From positions 1 to 64,000 of the forward strand of contig CAVUNV010000002.1 of NCBI GenBank assembly GCA_963742925.1: a stretch of 64,000 bases of DNA, in the 5' to 3' direction. Under the pieces are notes generated by a model, which was not told the DNA's origin, did not search any database, and was given only the letters and a program-made list of their open reading frames with translations. This stretch comes from PALSA-612 sp963742925 (lineage in GTDB: Bacteria > Actinomycetota > Thermoleophilia > Gaiellales > Gaiellaceae). Shown here piece by piece: positions 1 to 9,310 of the stretch (its first letter is position 1; every line of letters begins with the position of its first letter). The position numbers were made by a program, and so were the translations under genes.

Positions 1-262
1 TGCTCGGACGGGTAGAGCTTGAGGTAGCGCCCGGCGGTTCGTAGTTTTCCGCCTGCGGGCGAGTACTTGATCCTGATGCCTGCGGGCCGGAAGTCGTGGA
101 GGCTGTCGCCGACCAGCCTCCTTCGGGTGGTTTCACATGTCCCCGATACGGCCTCTTCTACGGGAAGAAGGTGAGCAAGTAAAGAGGCTCTTGGACGAGC
201 GTCTGGTGTTCGCGAATGGCTGATCGCGGCTGCGCGGCGGCGCAGAGGAGGGAGTTAGTTCG
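1..262. other. left-edge region without an assignable gene; hairpin at 98-121
   Basis: No start codon or recognisable domain can be fixed here. A perfect 8-bp stem (GGAGGCTG / CAGCCTCC) with the 8-nt loop TCGCCGAC lies at 98-121; it has no T-run, so it is not a convincing terminator. On the minus strand one frame stays open from about 190 to the window edge with a protein-like composition, but it lacks an ATG, GTG or TTG. It could be the interior of a gene cut by the window edge, or chance in GC-rich DNA. Confidence 0.3.
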
Positions 263-3089
263 GTGGCGCCGAGCTGGAAGACGGTTCGCGTCTTCGTCAG
301 CAGCACCTTTCGCGACATGCACGCTGAGCGGGATCACCTGGTCAAGGTGGTCTTTCCGGAGCTCAGGGAGCGGATGGCGAGTCGGCGCCTGTATCTCGTC
401 GACGTCGACCTGCGCTGGGGGATCACCGAAGAGGAGGCCGAGCAGGGCAGGGCCTTGGAGATCTGTCTCGAGGAGATCGAGCGCTCGCGGCCGTTCTTCG
501 TCGGCATCCTCGGCGAGCGCTACGGCTCGCTGCTCGGGCCGTTGCCCGAGGATGTCGAGTTCGACCACCCGTGGCTTCTGGGGCACGAGCGGCACTCGCT
601 GACCGCACTCGAGATCACCCATGCCGTGCTTCGAAACCCGGAGCTGGCACGTCGCAGCTTCTTCTACTTCCGAGACCCACGCTTGATCGCTGAGATACCG
701 GAGGACCGGCGGAGCGACTACGCGGCAGAGGACGACGACTCGGCGGGCAAGCTCGTGGCGCTGAAGGAGGAGATACGCGGCTCGGGCCGGCCGGTGCTGG
801 ACGACTACCCCTGCCGCTGGGACGAGGAAGGGGACCGTGTCGTCGATCTCGACGCTTTCGGCGAGCGGGTGCTGGAGGATCTGTGGCAGGCGATCTGCGG
901 CGAGTATCCCGAGGAAGCACCCGAGCCAGACCTGCTCACGATCGAGCGGGAGGCACACGAGGCCTTCGCCGAGGAGCGCGCACGCCTTCACATCGGGCGC
1001 CTAGAGCAGGAAAGAAGGCTGAACGAGTACGTGCAGGGCTCGGATCGCCGGCCGGGGGTGATCATGGGCGAACCTGGCTGCGGCAAGTCGGCCTTCCTCG
1101 CCGGCTGGTCTCGCCGCTACGCAGCCGATAACCCGGACGACCTCCTGCTTTCCTACTTCGTCGGCGCCAGCCCCTCCTCCACCGATCACCGCCGCCTCCT
1201 GCGCACGATCTGCGAGGAGCTCAAGCGCGAGCTCACCCTCGAGGAAGAGATCCCGGAGGACGACGAGATGCTCTCGGAGGGGCTCGCGACCTTTCTGCAG
1301 GCGGCTGCGCGCGAAAGAGAGCGAGTCGTGCTCGTCATCGACGCCTTGGACCAGCTCTCGCCGCTCGCGGGCGCTCGCGGCCTCGGCTGGCTGCTCGACT
1401 CCATTCCGGAGCAGACCCGCCTGGTCGTGAGCACACTCGAAGGCGACTGCCTCGATGTCTTGCGCCGACGGAGGGCCGAAGAGATCGCGCTTCCCCCGCT
1501 AGACGCAGAAGAGCAGAGGCAGATCGTCGAGACCGTGCTCGACGAGTGGCGGCGCAAGCTCGATGAGCCCCAGCTGACCGCTCTTCTCGCCCACCCGGGG
1601 GAGCAAACCCCCTCTACCTGCGAGTGGCGCTGGAGGAGCTGCGGCTGTTCGGCAGGTTCGAGCAGCTGCTGCCGCAGATCGAGGATCTCGCCGCAGACGT
1701 CGCGGGACTGTTCGACCAGGTGCTAGAGCGACTCGAAGAAGACCACGGGCGGGAACTCGTCACCGAAGCCTTCTCGCTTCTCGGCTGCTCGCGCTACGGG
1801 CTGAGCGAGGCCGAGCTGCTAGACCTGCTACGCCGCGGGCAAGAGGAGCAGCTACCGCGCGCCGTCTGGGCCCGGCTTTCCCGTGGCGCCAAGGCCTACC
1901 TGGTCGAGCGTGGCGAGCTCGTCGGCTTCTTCCACCGGCAACTGGCGGATGCGGTGGCGGTTCGATACCTGCATCGAGAGACAAGGCATGCCAGGCTGGC
2001 CGCCCACTTCGCGCGCTCACCGCTCGAGCGCCGGCTGGACGAGTACCCCTACCAGCTCGAGCAGGCTGAGGACTGGCAAGCCCTCTCCGTCACGCTCGGC
2101 GACCTGGACTTCCTCGCCTGCGCCCAGGAGCGTGAGCGCACCTACGAATGGATCGGCTACTGGCGAGCGCTAGAGGGGCGCTTCGAACCCACCGCCTGCT
2201 ACCAGGTCGCGCTCGATCAACGGATCGGCTCAGACGGAGAGAGCGAGGCTGTTGCCCGCTCGGCGGGAGTCGTCGGCTCGTTCCTTGGCGACATGGGACT
2301 GCTACGCATCTGCCTTGCCATTCACGGAGCGCTCGCTTGCCATCTACGAGCGCGCCCTTGGCCCTGACCACCCGCTGGTGGCGACGAGCCTCGACAACCT
2401 TGCCGTTCTCTACCACGCCCAGGGCGACTACGCCCGCGCGTCTACCGCTCTTCGAGCGCTCGCTCGCCGTCCGTGAGCGCGCCCTCGGCCCTGACCACCC
2501 CGAGGTGGCCGAGAGCCTCAACGACCTCGCCCGTCTCTACCGGGACCAGGGCGACTACGACCGCGCGCTGCTGCTCTACGAGCGCTCGCTCGCCATCTTC
2601 GAGCGCGTCTCTGGCCCCGACCATCCCAACGTGGCGACGGTCCTCGACAACCTCGCCCTTCTCTGCCAAGTCCAGGGCGACTACGCCCGCGCGCTGCCGC
2701 TGTTCGAGCGTGCGCTTGCCATCTTCGAGCGCGCCCTCGGCCCCGACCACCCCGATCTAGCCATATGCCTCAACAACCTCGCCCGTCTCTGCCGGGACCA
2801 GGGCGACTATGCCCGCGCGCTGCCGCTCTTCGAGCGCTCGCTCGGCATCTACGAGCGCGCCCTCGGCCCCGACCACCCGCTGGTGGCGGTGAGCCTCAAC
2901 AACCTCGCCCTTCTCTACCAGGCGCAGGGCGACTACGCCCGCGCGCTGCCCCTGTTCGAACGCTCGCTTGTCGTTCGTGAGCGCGCCCTCGGCCCCGACC
3001 ACCCGCTGGTGGCGACGAGCCTCGAGAACCTCGAGCGAGCGCGCCGTCTTCGATCACGCCAACGCAACGCCATCCAAACGCGCCTGTAA
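263..3089 (+). pseudogene. DUF4062-NACHT-TPR STAND-type NTPase, broken by three frameshifts
   Basis: Large signalling-type ATPase resembling the NPHP3/TEP1 group. In the first frame (to about 1600) residues 8-100 are a DUF4062/TIR-like domain (VFVSSTFRDMHAERD), then a P-loop GEPGCGKS near residue 269 and a Walker B VVLVIDALDQ near 355. The NACHT winged-helix part continues in another frame (about 1600-2310, starting LYLRVALEELRLFG). Six 42-residue kinesin-light-chain-like TPR units follow in two further frames (about 2319-3060). The required shifts are one -1 (or +2) near the G/A/C runs at 1595-1615, a +1 near 2310 and a +1 near 2440. Such proteins sense a ligand through the repeats and oligomerise; several bacterial relatives act in phage defence, but a defence role here is inference. 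Either a decayed gene or a good gene with assembly indels; the domains themselves look unmutated. Start GTG at 263 is provisional. Confidence 0.75.
2319..3060 (+). repeat. six tandem 126-bp TPR-coding repeats
   Basis: Six near-identical 42-codon units, each built on the pattern LPLFERSLAIYERALGPDHP then a NLALLYQAQGDYARA-like half. DNA identity between units is high, so slippage or unequal recombination between copies is easy and assembly collapse is possible. One unit boundary (about 2440) carries the extra base that breaks the frame. These are coding repeats, not a CRISPR array: there are no unique spacers. Confidence 0.85.
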
Positions 3090-3122
3090 AGGAAGTTCGA
3101 TCTTGCCGGCGCAGCCGTGGCT

Positions 3123-3420
3123 CTAACGCGGGAACTGCGCGTCCATGCCGGCGCGCAGGGCTTGCGCCGAGACCGACCGCGGCACCGGGTTCGCCCGGTA
3201 GCGAACGCCCCGAGTCGAGCGAACGTGCGGGCGCCGTTCGGCGCGTAACCGGCCACGATCGGCCAGCCGCCCCAGCTCGCGAGCCAGCTGCCGTCGTCGA
3301 GACGGCGGGCGGAGCCGCAGCAGTAGGAGGATGGCACCTGCGGGTCGGAGACCGACTCCACGAGCCGGGCCGTGCGCAGCCGCTCGTCGATCCGGTACCG
3401 GACCGCCGGCGGGTTCGTCA
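3123..3420 (-). pseudogene. remnant: C-terminal end of an arylsulfotransferase-family (ASST) protein
   Basis: Reading the minus strand from about 3420 gives AVRYRIDERLRTARLVES, VPSSYCCGSARRLDDGSW and LASWGGWP, then after a one-base shift near 3195 YRANPVPRS, LRAGMDAQFPR and a TAG stop at 3125-3123. This order matches the last hundred residues of bacterial arylsulfotransferase-like beta-propeller proteins. Nothing upstream continues it: the sequence before it is the promoter and 5' end of the divergent flippase gene. It is therefore a 5'-truncated, frameshifted relic that fills the otherwise empty gap between the TPR gene and the flippase. Family assignment rests on remembered motifs, not a search. 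Confidence 0.6.
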
Positions 3421-3444
3421 ACTGATGTCCGCAGCCGAGCGGTT

Positions 3445-3459
3445 TACGCTGGCGCCGTG
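3445..3459 (+). promoter_or_regulatory. -10 TACGCT, leaderless start of flippase
   Basis: TACGCT at 3445-3450, then GGCGCC, then GTG at 3457. The 6-nt spacing puts the transcription start at or next to the start codon, and no Shine-Dalgarno is present. Confidence 0.5.
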
Positions 3460-4809
3460 AGCGCTGCTCCGCACCTGCGGCACCCCCATGCGTTCGACGC
3501 CGTGCCGCGGTCGCCCGCGATCGATTCCGCGCCTCCCGTCTCGCCGAACATGGCGCGGGCACCGGAGGTGCAGCAGATCCACTCGAACTTCCTCGAGACG
3601 CTCGTGTTCAAGGGTCTGTCCGCGCCGCTCGCGCTGGTGCTGGTCGTCGTCCAGAGCCGTTACCTGCACACGTCGGGCCGTGGCTCGTTCGTGCTCGTCG
3701 TCCTGAGCGTGACCATCCTCACTCGCCTGCTCGGTCAGCTCGGCTACGCCGTCACGAACAGGGCGCAGAAGCAGGACGTGCAGCTGCGGCCGCTCGTCCA
3801 GGCGTCGTTCGCGATCGGCCTCGTGCTCGGCGTCGGGGGAACGGCGGCGATCATCGCGTGGGGAGCCGCCACACCGGGCATCGGCCTGACGGTGGCGGCG
3901 ATCGCGGCCGCCGCGCTCGTTCCGAACGTCTTGTGGCAATCCATCTGCGGGGTGCTCCTCGGCCTGAACCGTGTCCGTCTCTGGAACGTGATCCAGACGC
4001 TGCCGCCGGTGCTGACCATGGCGGGCGTGCTCGTCCTCGTCGTCGGTCTCGACGAGGGCATCACCGGCGCGGTCCTCGCCTGGACGCTCGCGCACTTCCT
4101 GACGGCTGCCTTCGCCCTTGTCGCGACCCGCTCCGTCTGGGTTCCGTTGCCGCTGCGGAGGTTCCTCGACCTGTTCAACGTGCCGCTCGCCGAGCTCGCG
4201 CTGACCATGGGCGCGGTCCAGGTCGTCAACCTGATCAGCTACCGGGTCGAGCTGCTCGTCCTCAACCACTACCGCGACATCAACCAGGTCGGCGTCTACT
4301 CGATCGCTGTCCAGACGGCGGAGATGCTGTGGTTGATCGCCGGCTCGCTGGCGACCGCCATAACGGCGCCTTGCCTGCGTAAGCCCGAGAAGCAGGCTGC
4401 GTCCCTGGTGCGCCGCTCGTCCGCGAAAACGCTCGTCTACACGGCGGTCGTCGCGGTCGCCGTGGGAGCGATTGCGCCGTTCGTGATCCCGCCGCTGCTC
4501 GGGGAGTCGTTCTCCGGCGCCTCGAGGCCGCTCGCGCTCCTGCTGCCCGGGGTCACCGTCTACGCGCCGGTCACGATCCTGGTCGTCTACCTCTCGGTGC
4601 GCCACGGCAGGCCCCATCTCAGCCTCGCCGTCTCCATCCTCGGGATGATCGTGACCCTGATCGCGGCGCTCCTGCTCATCCCCGAGTACGGAGCCTCCGG
4701 CGCTGCCGTGGCGAGCACGCTCGGCTACGCGATCGGCGCAGTTCTCGCGTGGGTGCTCTTCGAGCGGCTGTCGCGGGAGAAGATTCCTGCGGCTGCGCCT
4801 GCGTCCTGA
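3457..4809 (+). CDS. polysaccharide/lipid-linked oligosaccharide flippase (MATE/Wzx-like)
   Basis: 450-residue integral membrane protein with about 12-14 hydrophobic segments, first near residues 45-65 (LVFKGLSAPLALVLVVVQSRYL) and last near 420-440. The arrangement fits the polysaccharide biosynthesis/O-antigen flippase branch of the MOP superfamily, which moves lipid-linked sugars across the cytoplasmic membrane. GTG 3457 is chosen because a -10 hexamer sits 6 nt upstream; ATG 3550 (MARAPEVQQIHSNF) is the alternative and would remove a Pro-rich cytoplasmic tail. It stands alone: no glycosyltransferases are adjacent, so the cargo cannot be named. It converges on the small membrane-protein gene at 4858 with a 48-bp gap. 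Confidence 0.8.
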   Translation: MSAAPHLRHPHAFDAVPRSPAIDSAPPVSPNMARAPEVQQIHSNFLETLVFKGLSAPLALVLVVVQSRYLHTSGRGSFVLVVLSVTILTRLLGQLGYAVTNRAQKQDVQLRPLVQASFAIGLVLGVGGTAAIIAWGAATPGIGLTVAAIAAAALVPNVLWQSICGVLLGLNRVRLWNVIQTLPPVLTMAGVLVLVVGLDEGITGAVLAWTLAHFLTAAFALVATRSVWVPLPLRRFLDLFNVPLAELALTMGAVQVVNLISYRVELLVLNHYRDINQVGVYSIAVQTAEMLWLIAGSLATAITAPCLRKPEKQAASLVRRSSAKTLVYTAVVAVAVGAIAPFVIPPLLGESFSGASRPLALLLPGVTVYAPVTILVVYLSVRHGRPHLSLAVSILGMIVTLIAALLLIPEYGASGAAVASTLGYAIGAVLAWVLFERLSREKIPAAAPAS

Positions 4810-4857
4810 CCCGACCGGGCCACCGGGGCCTGACGGTTCGGTTGTGCTTCAGCCGTA

Positions 4858-5181
4858 CTAGCTGAGCTGGAGAGCCAGGAGCGTGATGGCGGCGACGGCT
4901 CCGAAGAGCAGGATCGCTGCGCCCACGACGAGGCCGGCGGCGGCGAGCTTGAGCTTTCGAGGCGTGACCGACCACAGGAGGCCTGCGATACCGAGCTTGC
5001 CGAGCTTTCCGCCCTTGAAGAGCAGCCTCGTCACGGCCAGCAGCATCACCAGCCATCGTGCGGGCGTGAATCGAACATCGCCGAGCACTCGCGGTCGTTG
5101 CGGCCGGCCGGTTGCGATCGGGTCGGACCCGGGTCGCGGTTGCAGCTCGCTTGACGTCAGCTTGTCCAGGAAAGCACCCAC
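4858..5181 (-). CDS. small membrane protein of unknown function
   Basis: 107-residue protein. The first half is polar (VGAFLDKLTSSELQPRPGSD); the second half has one or two membrane segments (LVMLLAVTRLLF and LAAAGLVVGAAILLFGAVAAI) separated by a basic linker. The GTG start at 5181 has TACACT 9 nt upstream (5191-5196) and no Shine-Dalgarno. It lies 23 bp downstream of the S9 peptidase stop in the same direction, and its frame happens to be continuous with the propeller half of that peptidase, which can mislead automatic callers into one 778-codon gene. I do not recognise the family. Confidence 0.6.
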   Translation of the reverse strand: MGAFLDKLTSSELQPRPGSDPIATGRPQRPRVLGDVRFTPARWLVMLLAVTRLLFKGGKLGKLGIAGLLWSVTPRKLKLAAAGLVVGAAILLFGAVAAITLLALQLS

Positions 5182-5190
5182 CTCGAGCCG

Positions 5191-5196
5191 AGTGTA
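5191..5196 (-). promoter_or_regulatory. putative -10 TACACT for the small membrane protein
   Basis: TACACT on the minus strand, 9 nt before GTG 5181. The spacing is longer than at the other leaderless sites, so this is weaker. Confidence 0.3.
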
Positions 5197-5204
5197 GCTT
5201 CGCG

Positions 5205-7194
5205 CTAGCGCGTGCTCGGGCCGGCCGCCGCGTGCTCGAGCGTCCGAACCTCGTCGGGGTGCAAATGGCGCGAGAACCAGTCGAGGATCACCTCGAATCG
5301 CATCACCCGGTGGGCCGGCGACCCCGAGCGGCTCAGCTCGTGGGACTCGGCAGGGAAGCGGACGAACTCGACCTCCCGCTTCAGGAGCCGCAGCGTCGTG
5401 AACAGGTCCTCGGCGTTGCCGATCGGGCAGCGCAGGTCGTCTTCCGAGTGGAGGATCAGGAGCGGCGTCGTGATGTTCTCGGCGTAGCTCGACGGCGAGA
5501 TCTTCAGGTACACGTCTGGGGCCTCGAACCAGTGCGCACCGACATAGCCCTTGAACGAGAACCCGATGTCGCTCGCCCCGGCCTCGAGGACGAAGTTGTT
5601 CACGGCTCGCTCCGAGCAGGCGGCGCGGAAGCGATCCGTATGTCCGACGATCCATGAGGTCATGTAGCCGCCGTAGGAGCCGCCGAGCACACCGAGCCGC
5701 TCGGGGTCGCAGAAGTCGTACTGCTTCAGTGCCTCGTCGACCACGGCCATCAAGTCCTCGTAGTCGACCGTGCCCCAGCCCGGCCCCTCGTCCACCGGCC
5801 CGCGGATCGACCGTCCCCACGCTTCGCTGTAGCCGGAGGAGCCGCGCGGGTTGGAGTAGAGCACGACGTAGCCGGCGTCGGCGAAGACCTGGAACTCGTC
5901 GAAGAACTTGTTTCCGTACTGGCTGTACGGGCCGCCGTGGATGTTGAGAAGCACCGGGTAACGCCGGTCCGGATCGAAGCCGAGTGGCCGCATCAGCCAG
6001 GCCTCGACCTCGGAGCCGTCCGCCGAGACGGCCGTGAAGCGCTCGGGCTGGGAGAGCTCGCGCGCCTCGGCAAAGGGCCGCGCCGTCTCGGTCAGCCGGC
6101 GCTCGCCGCAGTAGAGCTCTGCCGGGCACGCGGACGACGTCGCGCAGTGGACGATCTGTCCGCCTACGGCGTCGAACCCCGTCAGCCACAGCGCACCGTC
6201 GACGACCGGCTCCGGCTCGCCCACCCCGTCCGCGCGTGTCCGGTACAGGTGGCTGTTGCCGCTGGTCCTCCAGCACGAAGAGCAGCGTGTCTCCGTCCCA
6301 GACCGGCTCGCGGATCGCCGGATACGGAGCGCAGTTGAGATCGAGCGAAGCGGTCAGGACGCGCCGCTCGGCGGTGGCGGTGTCGAGCACGGCGATCTGG
6401 CCGTGGCGGGGGAAGTCGAATCCGCCCACGTTGAAGCGGCACGCGATCAGGGAGCCGTCCGGTGACCAGGACGGCGCTTCGTACCATCCGTCGTTCGCCG
6501 TCAGCCGCACAGGCTCGCCTCCCTGCGCGTCGACGAGGTAGACGTCCTGGAGGAGCTCGATGTCCCAGTCTTCCTGCCGTGCCGAGGTGAAGGCGATCCG
6601 CCTGCCGTCGGGTGACCACGCCGGCTGCTCGTCCTCGTAGTCCCCGTGCGTGAGCTGCGTGGGCGGCGCCGATCCGTCGGCGGGCACGACGAAGATGTGC
6701 CGACGCCGGTCTCCGGTCCAGCCGACATCGTCGAGCTTGTACTGCAGCCGGGTGAACCGCCGGGGCTGCCGTCGCTTGGCGACGTCCTCCTCGTACGCCG
6801 GGTCGCGGACCCGGGCCGAGAAGGCGACTCGCGTCCCATCCGGCGACCAGACGGGCTCGGTCACGTCCTCGTCGAGATCGGTCAGCTGCTGCGCCTCGCC
6901 CCCGCCCGCCGGAATGACATACAGCTGCTTCGTCTTCCCGTCCCGGTTCGAGACGAATGCGAGACTGCTTCCGTCGGGCGACCAGCGCGGGGCGACATCC
7001 TGCTTCTCTCCCGACGTGAACCGGCTTGCCGGGCCGGAGCCGTCGACCGATACCAGCCAGATCGAGCTCGTGTAGTCGTTCGTCTCGCGATCGACGCGCC
7101 ACACGACGCCTGCGACGGTGCGGCCGTCAGGAGCGAGCCGGGGGTCGGAGGCCCAGCTGAGCTGATAGAGATCTTCGGGGTTCACCCTCACCAA
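5205..7194 (-). CDS. S9-family peptidase (acylaminoacyl/prolyl oligopeptidase-like), one frameshift
   Basis: About 660 residues after correcting one break. Residues 1-310 form a TolB/DPP-IV-like beta-propeller with repeated WSPDG motifs (WSPDGSSLAFVSNRDG, WSPDGTRVAFSAR, WSPDGRRIAFTSAR). The alpha/beta-hydrolase part, in the other frame, holds NIHGGP, the nucleophile GGSYGGYMTSW, the acid in HSEDDLRCP and the histidine in ESHELS, so the triad is complete. The break is near 6262, where CAGCGGCAAC appears to carry one extra C: removing it joins LEDQ to GNSHLYR. The enzyme trims peptides or acyl-peptides in the cytoplasm. Total length 3n+1 fits a single inserted base, and the intact triad argues for an assembly indel or very recent mutation. 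Confidence 0.8.
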
Positions 7195-7239
7195 GATAGA
7201 CCAGCCGCAGCCAGAGCCGCCGTCCGACCGGCTGCTGCG

Positions 7240-7716
7240 TCAGCCCGAGCTCGGGCAGGTTCCTTTCCTGTACTTCGCCCGGTCGACCGGCTGGAGAACC
7301 CATCGCCAGGATCCGTTGGCCGAGACGGCGTGCATCGTCGCCGTCGTCACACCGTTCTCCGAAGCCACGCGGACGCTGACGGCCTTGGCGGGGAGGGACT
7401 TGCCGTTGACGTAGACCGGGTCGGCGTACGTCTCGAGCACCTTGATGCTCTTCAGGTCCCAGCCCTCGTTCTGCTGGCATTCGACGAAGCGGGCCCTGGT
7501 CACGACGCGCTGGTCGGCGGGAAGCAGCTCGTCCCAGAGCCGGCCCGACTGGCCGCGGGAGAACTGCGTGGTGACCTGGCGGACGAAGTCGGCGGCGGAT
7601 TGCTGCCCGCTCGTGGCTCCGCCGGCCGTGCTGCCGCTACTCCCACCGCACCCGGCGACGACGGTTGCCGCGGCCCCCAGGAGCGCGGCGGCCACGACGA
7701 GCGCGAGCGTTCTCAT
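7240..7716 (-). CDS. exported lipoprotein, last gene of the ApbE operon
   Basis: 158 residues with a lipoprotein signal: MRTLALVVAAALLGAAATVVAGCGG, the lipobox being VAGC, followed by a Gly/Ser/Thr linker and a roughly 120-residue NTF2/DUF4878-like domain (SAADFVRQVTTQFSRGQSGRLW). The ATG at 7716 overlaps the ApbE stop as ATGA and has a strong GGAGGTGA Shine-Dalgarno inside the ApbE end. Its place behind ApbE and the heme protein suggests a periplasm-side accessory of that electron-transfer operon. It has no clear [S/T]GA[S/T] flavinylation motif. Confidence 0.65.
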   Translation of the reverse strand: MRTLALVVAAALLGAAATVVAGCGGSSGSTAGGATSGQQSAADFVRQVTTQFSRGQSGRLWDELLPADQRVVTRARFVECQQNEGWDLKSIKVLETYADPVYVNGKSLPAKAVSVRVASENGVTTATMHAVSANGSWRWVLQPVDRAKYRKGTCPSSG

Positions 7717-8675
7717 GCGATCACCTCCGTGAGCTGCGGGTCGGCGGCCAATGCCAGGTCGCCGACCACGACCGGCTCGCCTTCGCAAGGGACGAGGACG
7801 GCTGCAAGCTCGGGTCGCGTGCTCAGGATGCCGGTCGCCTCGCCTGGCGACGCGACGGCGAGGGCGGTGGCATACGCCTCGGCCTCGGCGGCGTCCGGGC
7901 CGACGACCGTTACGGCCAGGGGGCCATGGTCTGCGGGAGCGCCTGTCGCCGGGTCGATCAGATGGTGGAGCCGCCGGCCCGGGCCGAAGCGGCGCCGGTC
8001 ACGCCCGGACGTTGCGGCCGCGCCCTGGTCGATCGCGATCGTCCCGATGCTGTCTCCGGTCGTCCGCGGGTCGGCGACGGCGAGGCGCCAGGGGCCGCCG
8101 TCAGGGGTCTGGCCCCAGACGGCGATGTCACCGCCGAGATCGACCAGCCCGCCCGGGAGGTCGAGCCAGGCGTCGCGCATCGCCCACAGGGCGCGGGTGG
8201 CGGCGAATCCCTTGCCGATGCCGCCGAGGTCGACGGCCGCCCCGGTCTCGATCCGGGCGCGGGAGCCGGCAGCGTCTATCTCGATCGTCGCCCACGGCAG
8301 CCACCCGGCGGCCACGGTGGGCGGGCGCTCGTCGAGGTGCTCGAAGGAGCGGTCGTACCCGGCGGCGGCCAGCGCCGGGAGAATGGTCGGGTCGAATCTT
8401 CCGCCCGTCTCCTCACGCGCCCGAAGCGCGACGCGCAACGCCTCGATCAGCCGGACGTCGACGCTGACCCATTCGCCGCGGGCCTGGTTCAGGCGCGAAA
8501 GATCGCTGTGCTCGTCGAAGCGGGAGAGAACCCGCTCGCAGGACTCGACCTCGCCGCGTCCGGCCGTCAGCGCTCGTCGCGCGAGTGCCTCGTCCGCGCG
8601 AGTGGCCGTGACCGCCACCTCGCAATCGGTGCCCATGGCCCGGAACCGCTCCCGCACGAGCCGGCCGCCGATCAT
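7713..8675 (-). CDS. apbE: FAD:protein FMN transferase (ApbE)
   Basis: 320 residues, the usual ApbE length. Enzymes of this family attach FMN from FAD to a Thr/Ser of an exported target, with Mg2+. Visible hallmarks are FRAMGTDCEVAV near the N-terminus, FDEHSDLSRLNQ, GGRFDPTILPAL, the conserved AVDLGGIGKGFAATRA, GDIAVWG, HLIDPATGAPA and the C-terminal DAAEAEAYATALAV. No signal peptide is seen at ATG 8675, so this form may act on the cytoplasmic face or use an unseen export route. ATGA overlaps at both ends tie it to the heme membrane protein and the lipoprotein. Confidence 0.9.
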   Translation of the reverse strand: MIGGRLVRERFRAMGTDCEVAVTATRADEALARRALTAGRGEVESCERVLSRFDEHSDLSRLNQARGEWVSVDVRLIEALRVALRAREETGGRFDPTILPALAAAGYDRSFEHLDERPPTVAAGWLPWATIEIDAAGSRARIETGAAVDLGGIGKGFAATRALWAMRDAWLDLPGGLVDLGGDIAVWGQTPDGGPWRLAVADPRTTGDSIGTIAIDQGAAATSGRDRRRFGPGRRLHHLIDPATGAPADHGPLAVTVVGPDAAEAEAYATALAVASPGEATGILSTRPELAAVLVPCEGEPVVVGDLALAADPQLTEVIA

Positions 8676-9310
8676 GCCGGGGCCGCCTTGACCGGCGTCC
8701 GCTCGCGCTGCGTCGCCGAGCGCTCCGGAACCTCCGGCGGCCGCGCGGCTCTCGCCGGTGGGGCGGGGCGTTCGGGTCGAGGCAGGATGCGGGCGAAGGT
8801 GAGCCAGAGGACCGGTGCCAGGGCAACTGCGCCGAAGACGAGGCCGGTGTTTCCGGTGAGGTCGGTGCCCGCGTTGAGCGCGTGACCCAGCGCGAGGAAG
8901 AAGGCCGCAAACGACGCGTAGTGCAGAAGACGCCATCGGCGCTGGCCGATGCGTCGCCGCACCCGGAAGGACAGGGCGAGCGCGAGCATGAGGTAGCCGG
9001 CGGTGACGCCTGCGGCCACGGTGATCGGCCGCCACGGTGCCGCTCCCGGGATGACCACGGCGGTCAGCCCGAAGCGCATCACGGGGTCGAGGAGGATGGC
9101 GCCGCCGTGGAGGACGAGCATCGACAGTCCCATCCAGATCAGCGTCTGGTGCAGGCCGAGGAGGTCCTTCTGCCGTTTCGGCTTCAGGAGCCTGGTGCTC
9201 ATCATCAGGCCGAGGGTGACGGACACGGTCAGGAGTGCGAACGCGACCAGTCCGGCCGCGCGCGCGATCAGCCACGCGACCGGCATCCCGCCGGCGACGA
9301 CGCCCGTCAT
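8672..9310 (-). CDS. ferric-reductase-like heme membrane protein
   Basis: 212 residues with five or six membrane helices. Histidines suited to b-type heme ligation occur in LLGLHQTLIWMGLSMLVLHGG and LLHYASFAAFFLALGHALNAGTD, the spacing typical of ferric-reductase-like transmembrane (YedZ/FRD) domains. The C-terminus is a Pro/Arg-rich cytoplasmic tail. ATG at 9310 overlaps the upstream stop (ATGA). Together with ApbE it suggests a flavin-heme chain moving electrons across the membrane; the partner redox protein is not identified. A shorter relative of the gene at 27320-28295. Confidence 0.7.
   Translation of the reverse strand: MTGVVAGGMPVAWLIARAAGLVAFALLTVSVTLGLMMSTRLLKPKRQKDLLGLHQTLIWMGLSMLVLHGGAILLDPVMRFGLTAVVIPGAAPWRPITVAAGVTAGYLMLALALSFRVRRRIGQRRWRLLHYASFAAFFLALGHALNAGTDLTGNTGLVFGAVALAPVLWLTFARILPRPERPAPPARAARPPEVPERSATQRERTPVKAAPA

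Noticed and set aside
1..190. Possible minus-strand partial gene at the left edge
   Set aside because: The frame is open but lacks a start codon and any recognisable motif; too short to support a gene call.
158..991. Long open frame antisense to the DUF4062 gene
   Set aside because: GC-rich coding DNA leaves long antisense frames; the protein has no domain, low-complexity composition and lies opposite clear DUF4062 and NACHT motifs.
2319..3060. Regular 126-bp repeats as a possible CRISPR array
   Set aside because: The repeats are contiguous, in phase with 42-residue TPR units and have no unique spacers.
4858..7194. Single 778-codon minus-strand gene
   Set aside because: Only its first 311 codons are peptidase; the middle is a wrong-frame reading of the hydrolase domain and the end is a separate small membrane-protein gene.
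6646..8691. 681-codon plus-strand open frame
   Set aside because: It runs antisense through the S9 peptidase, lipoprotein and ApbE genes, which all have conserved motifs; its sequence is Arg/Ser/Pro-rich and unlike any family.
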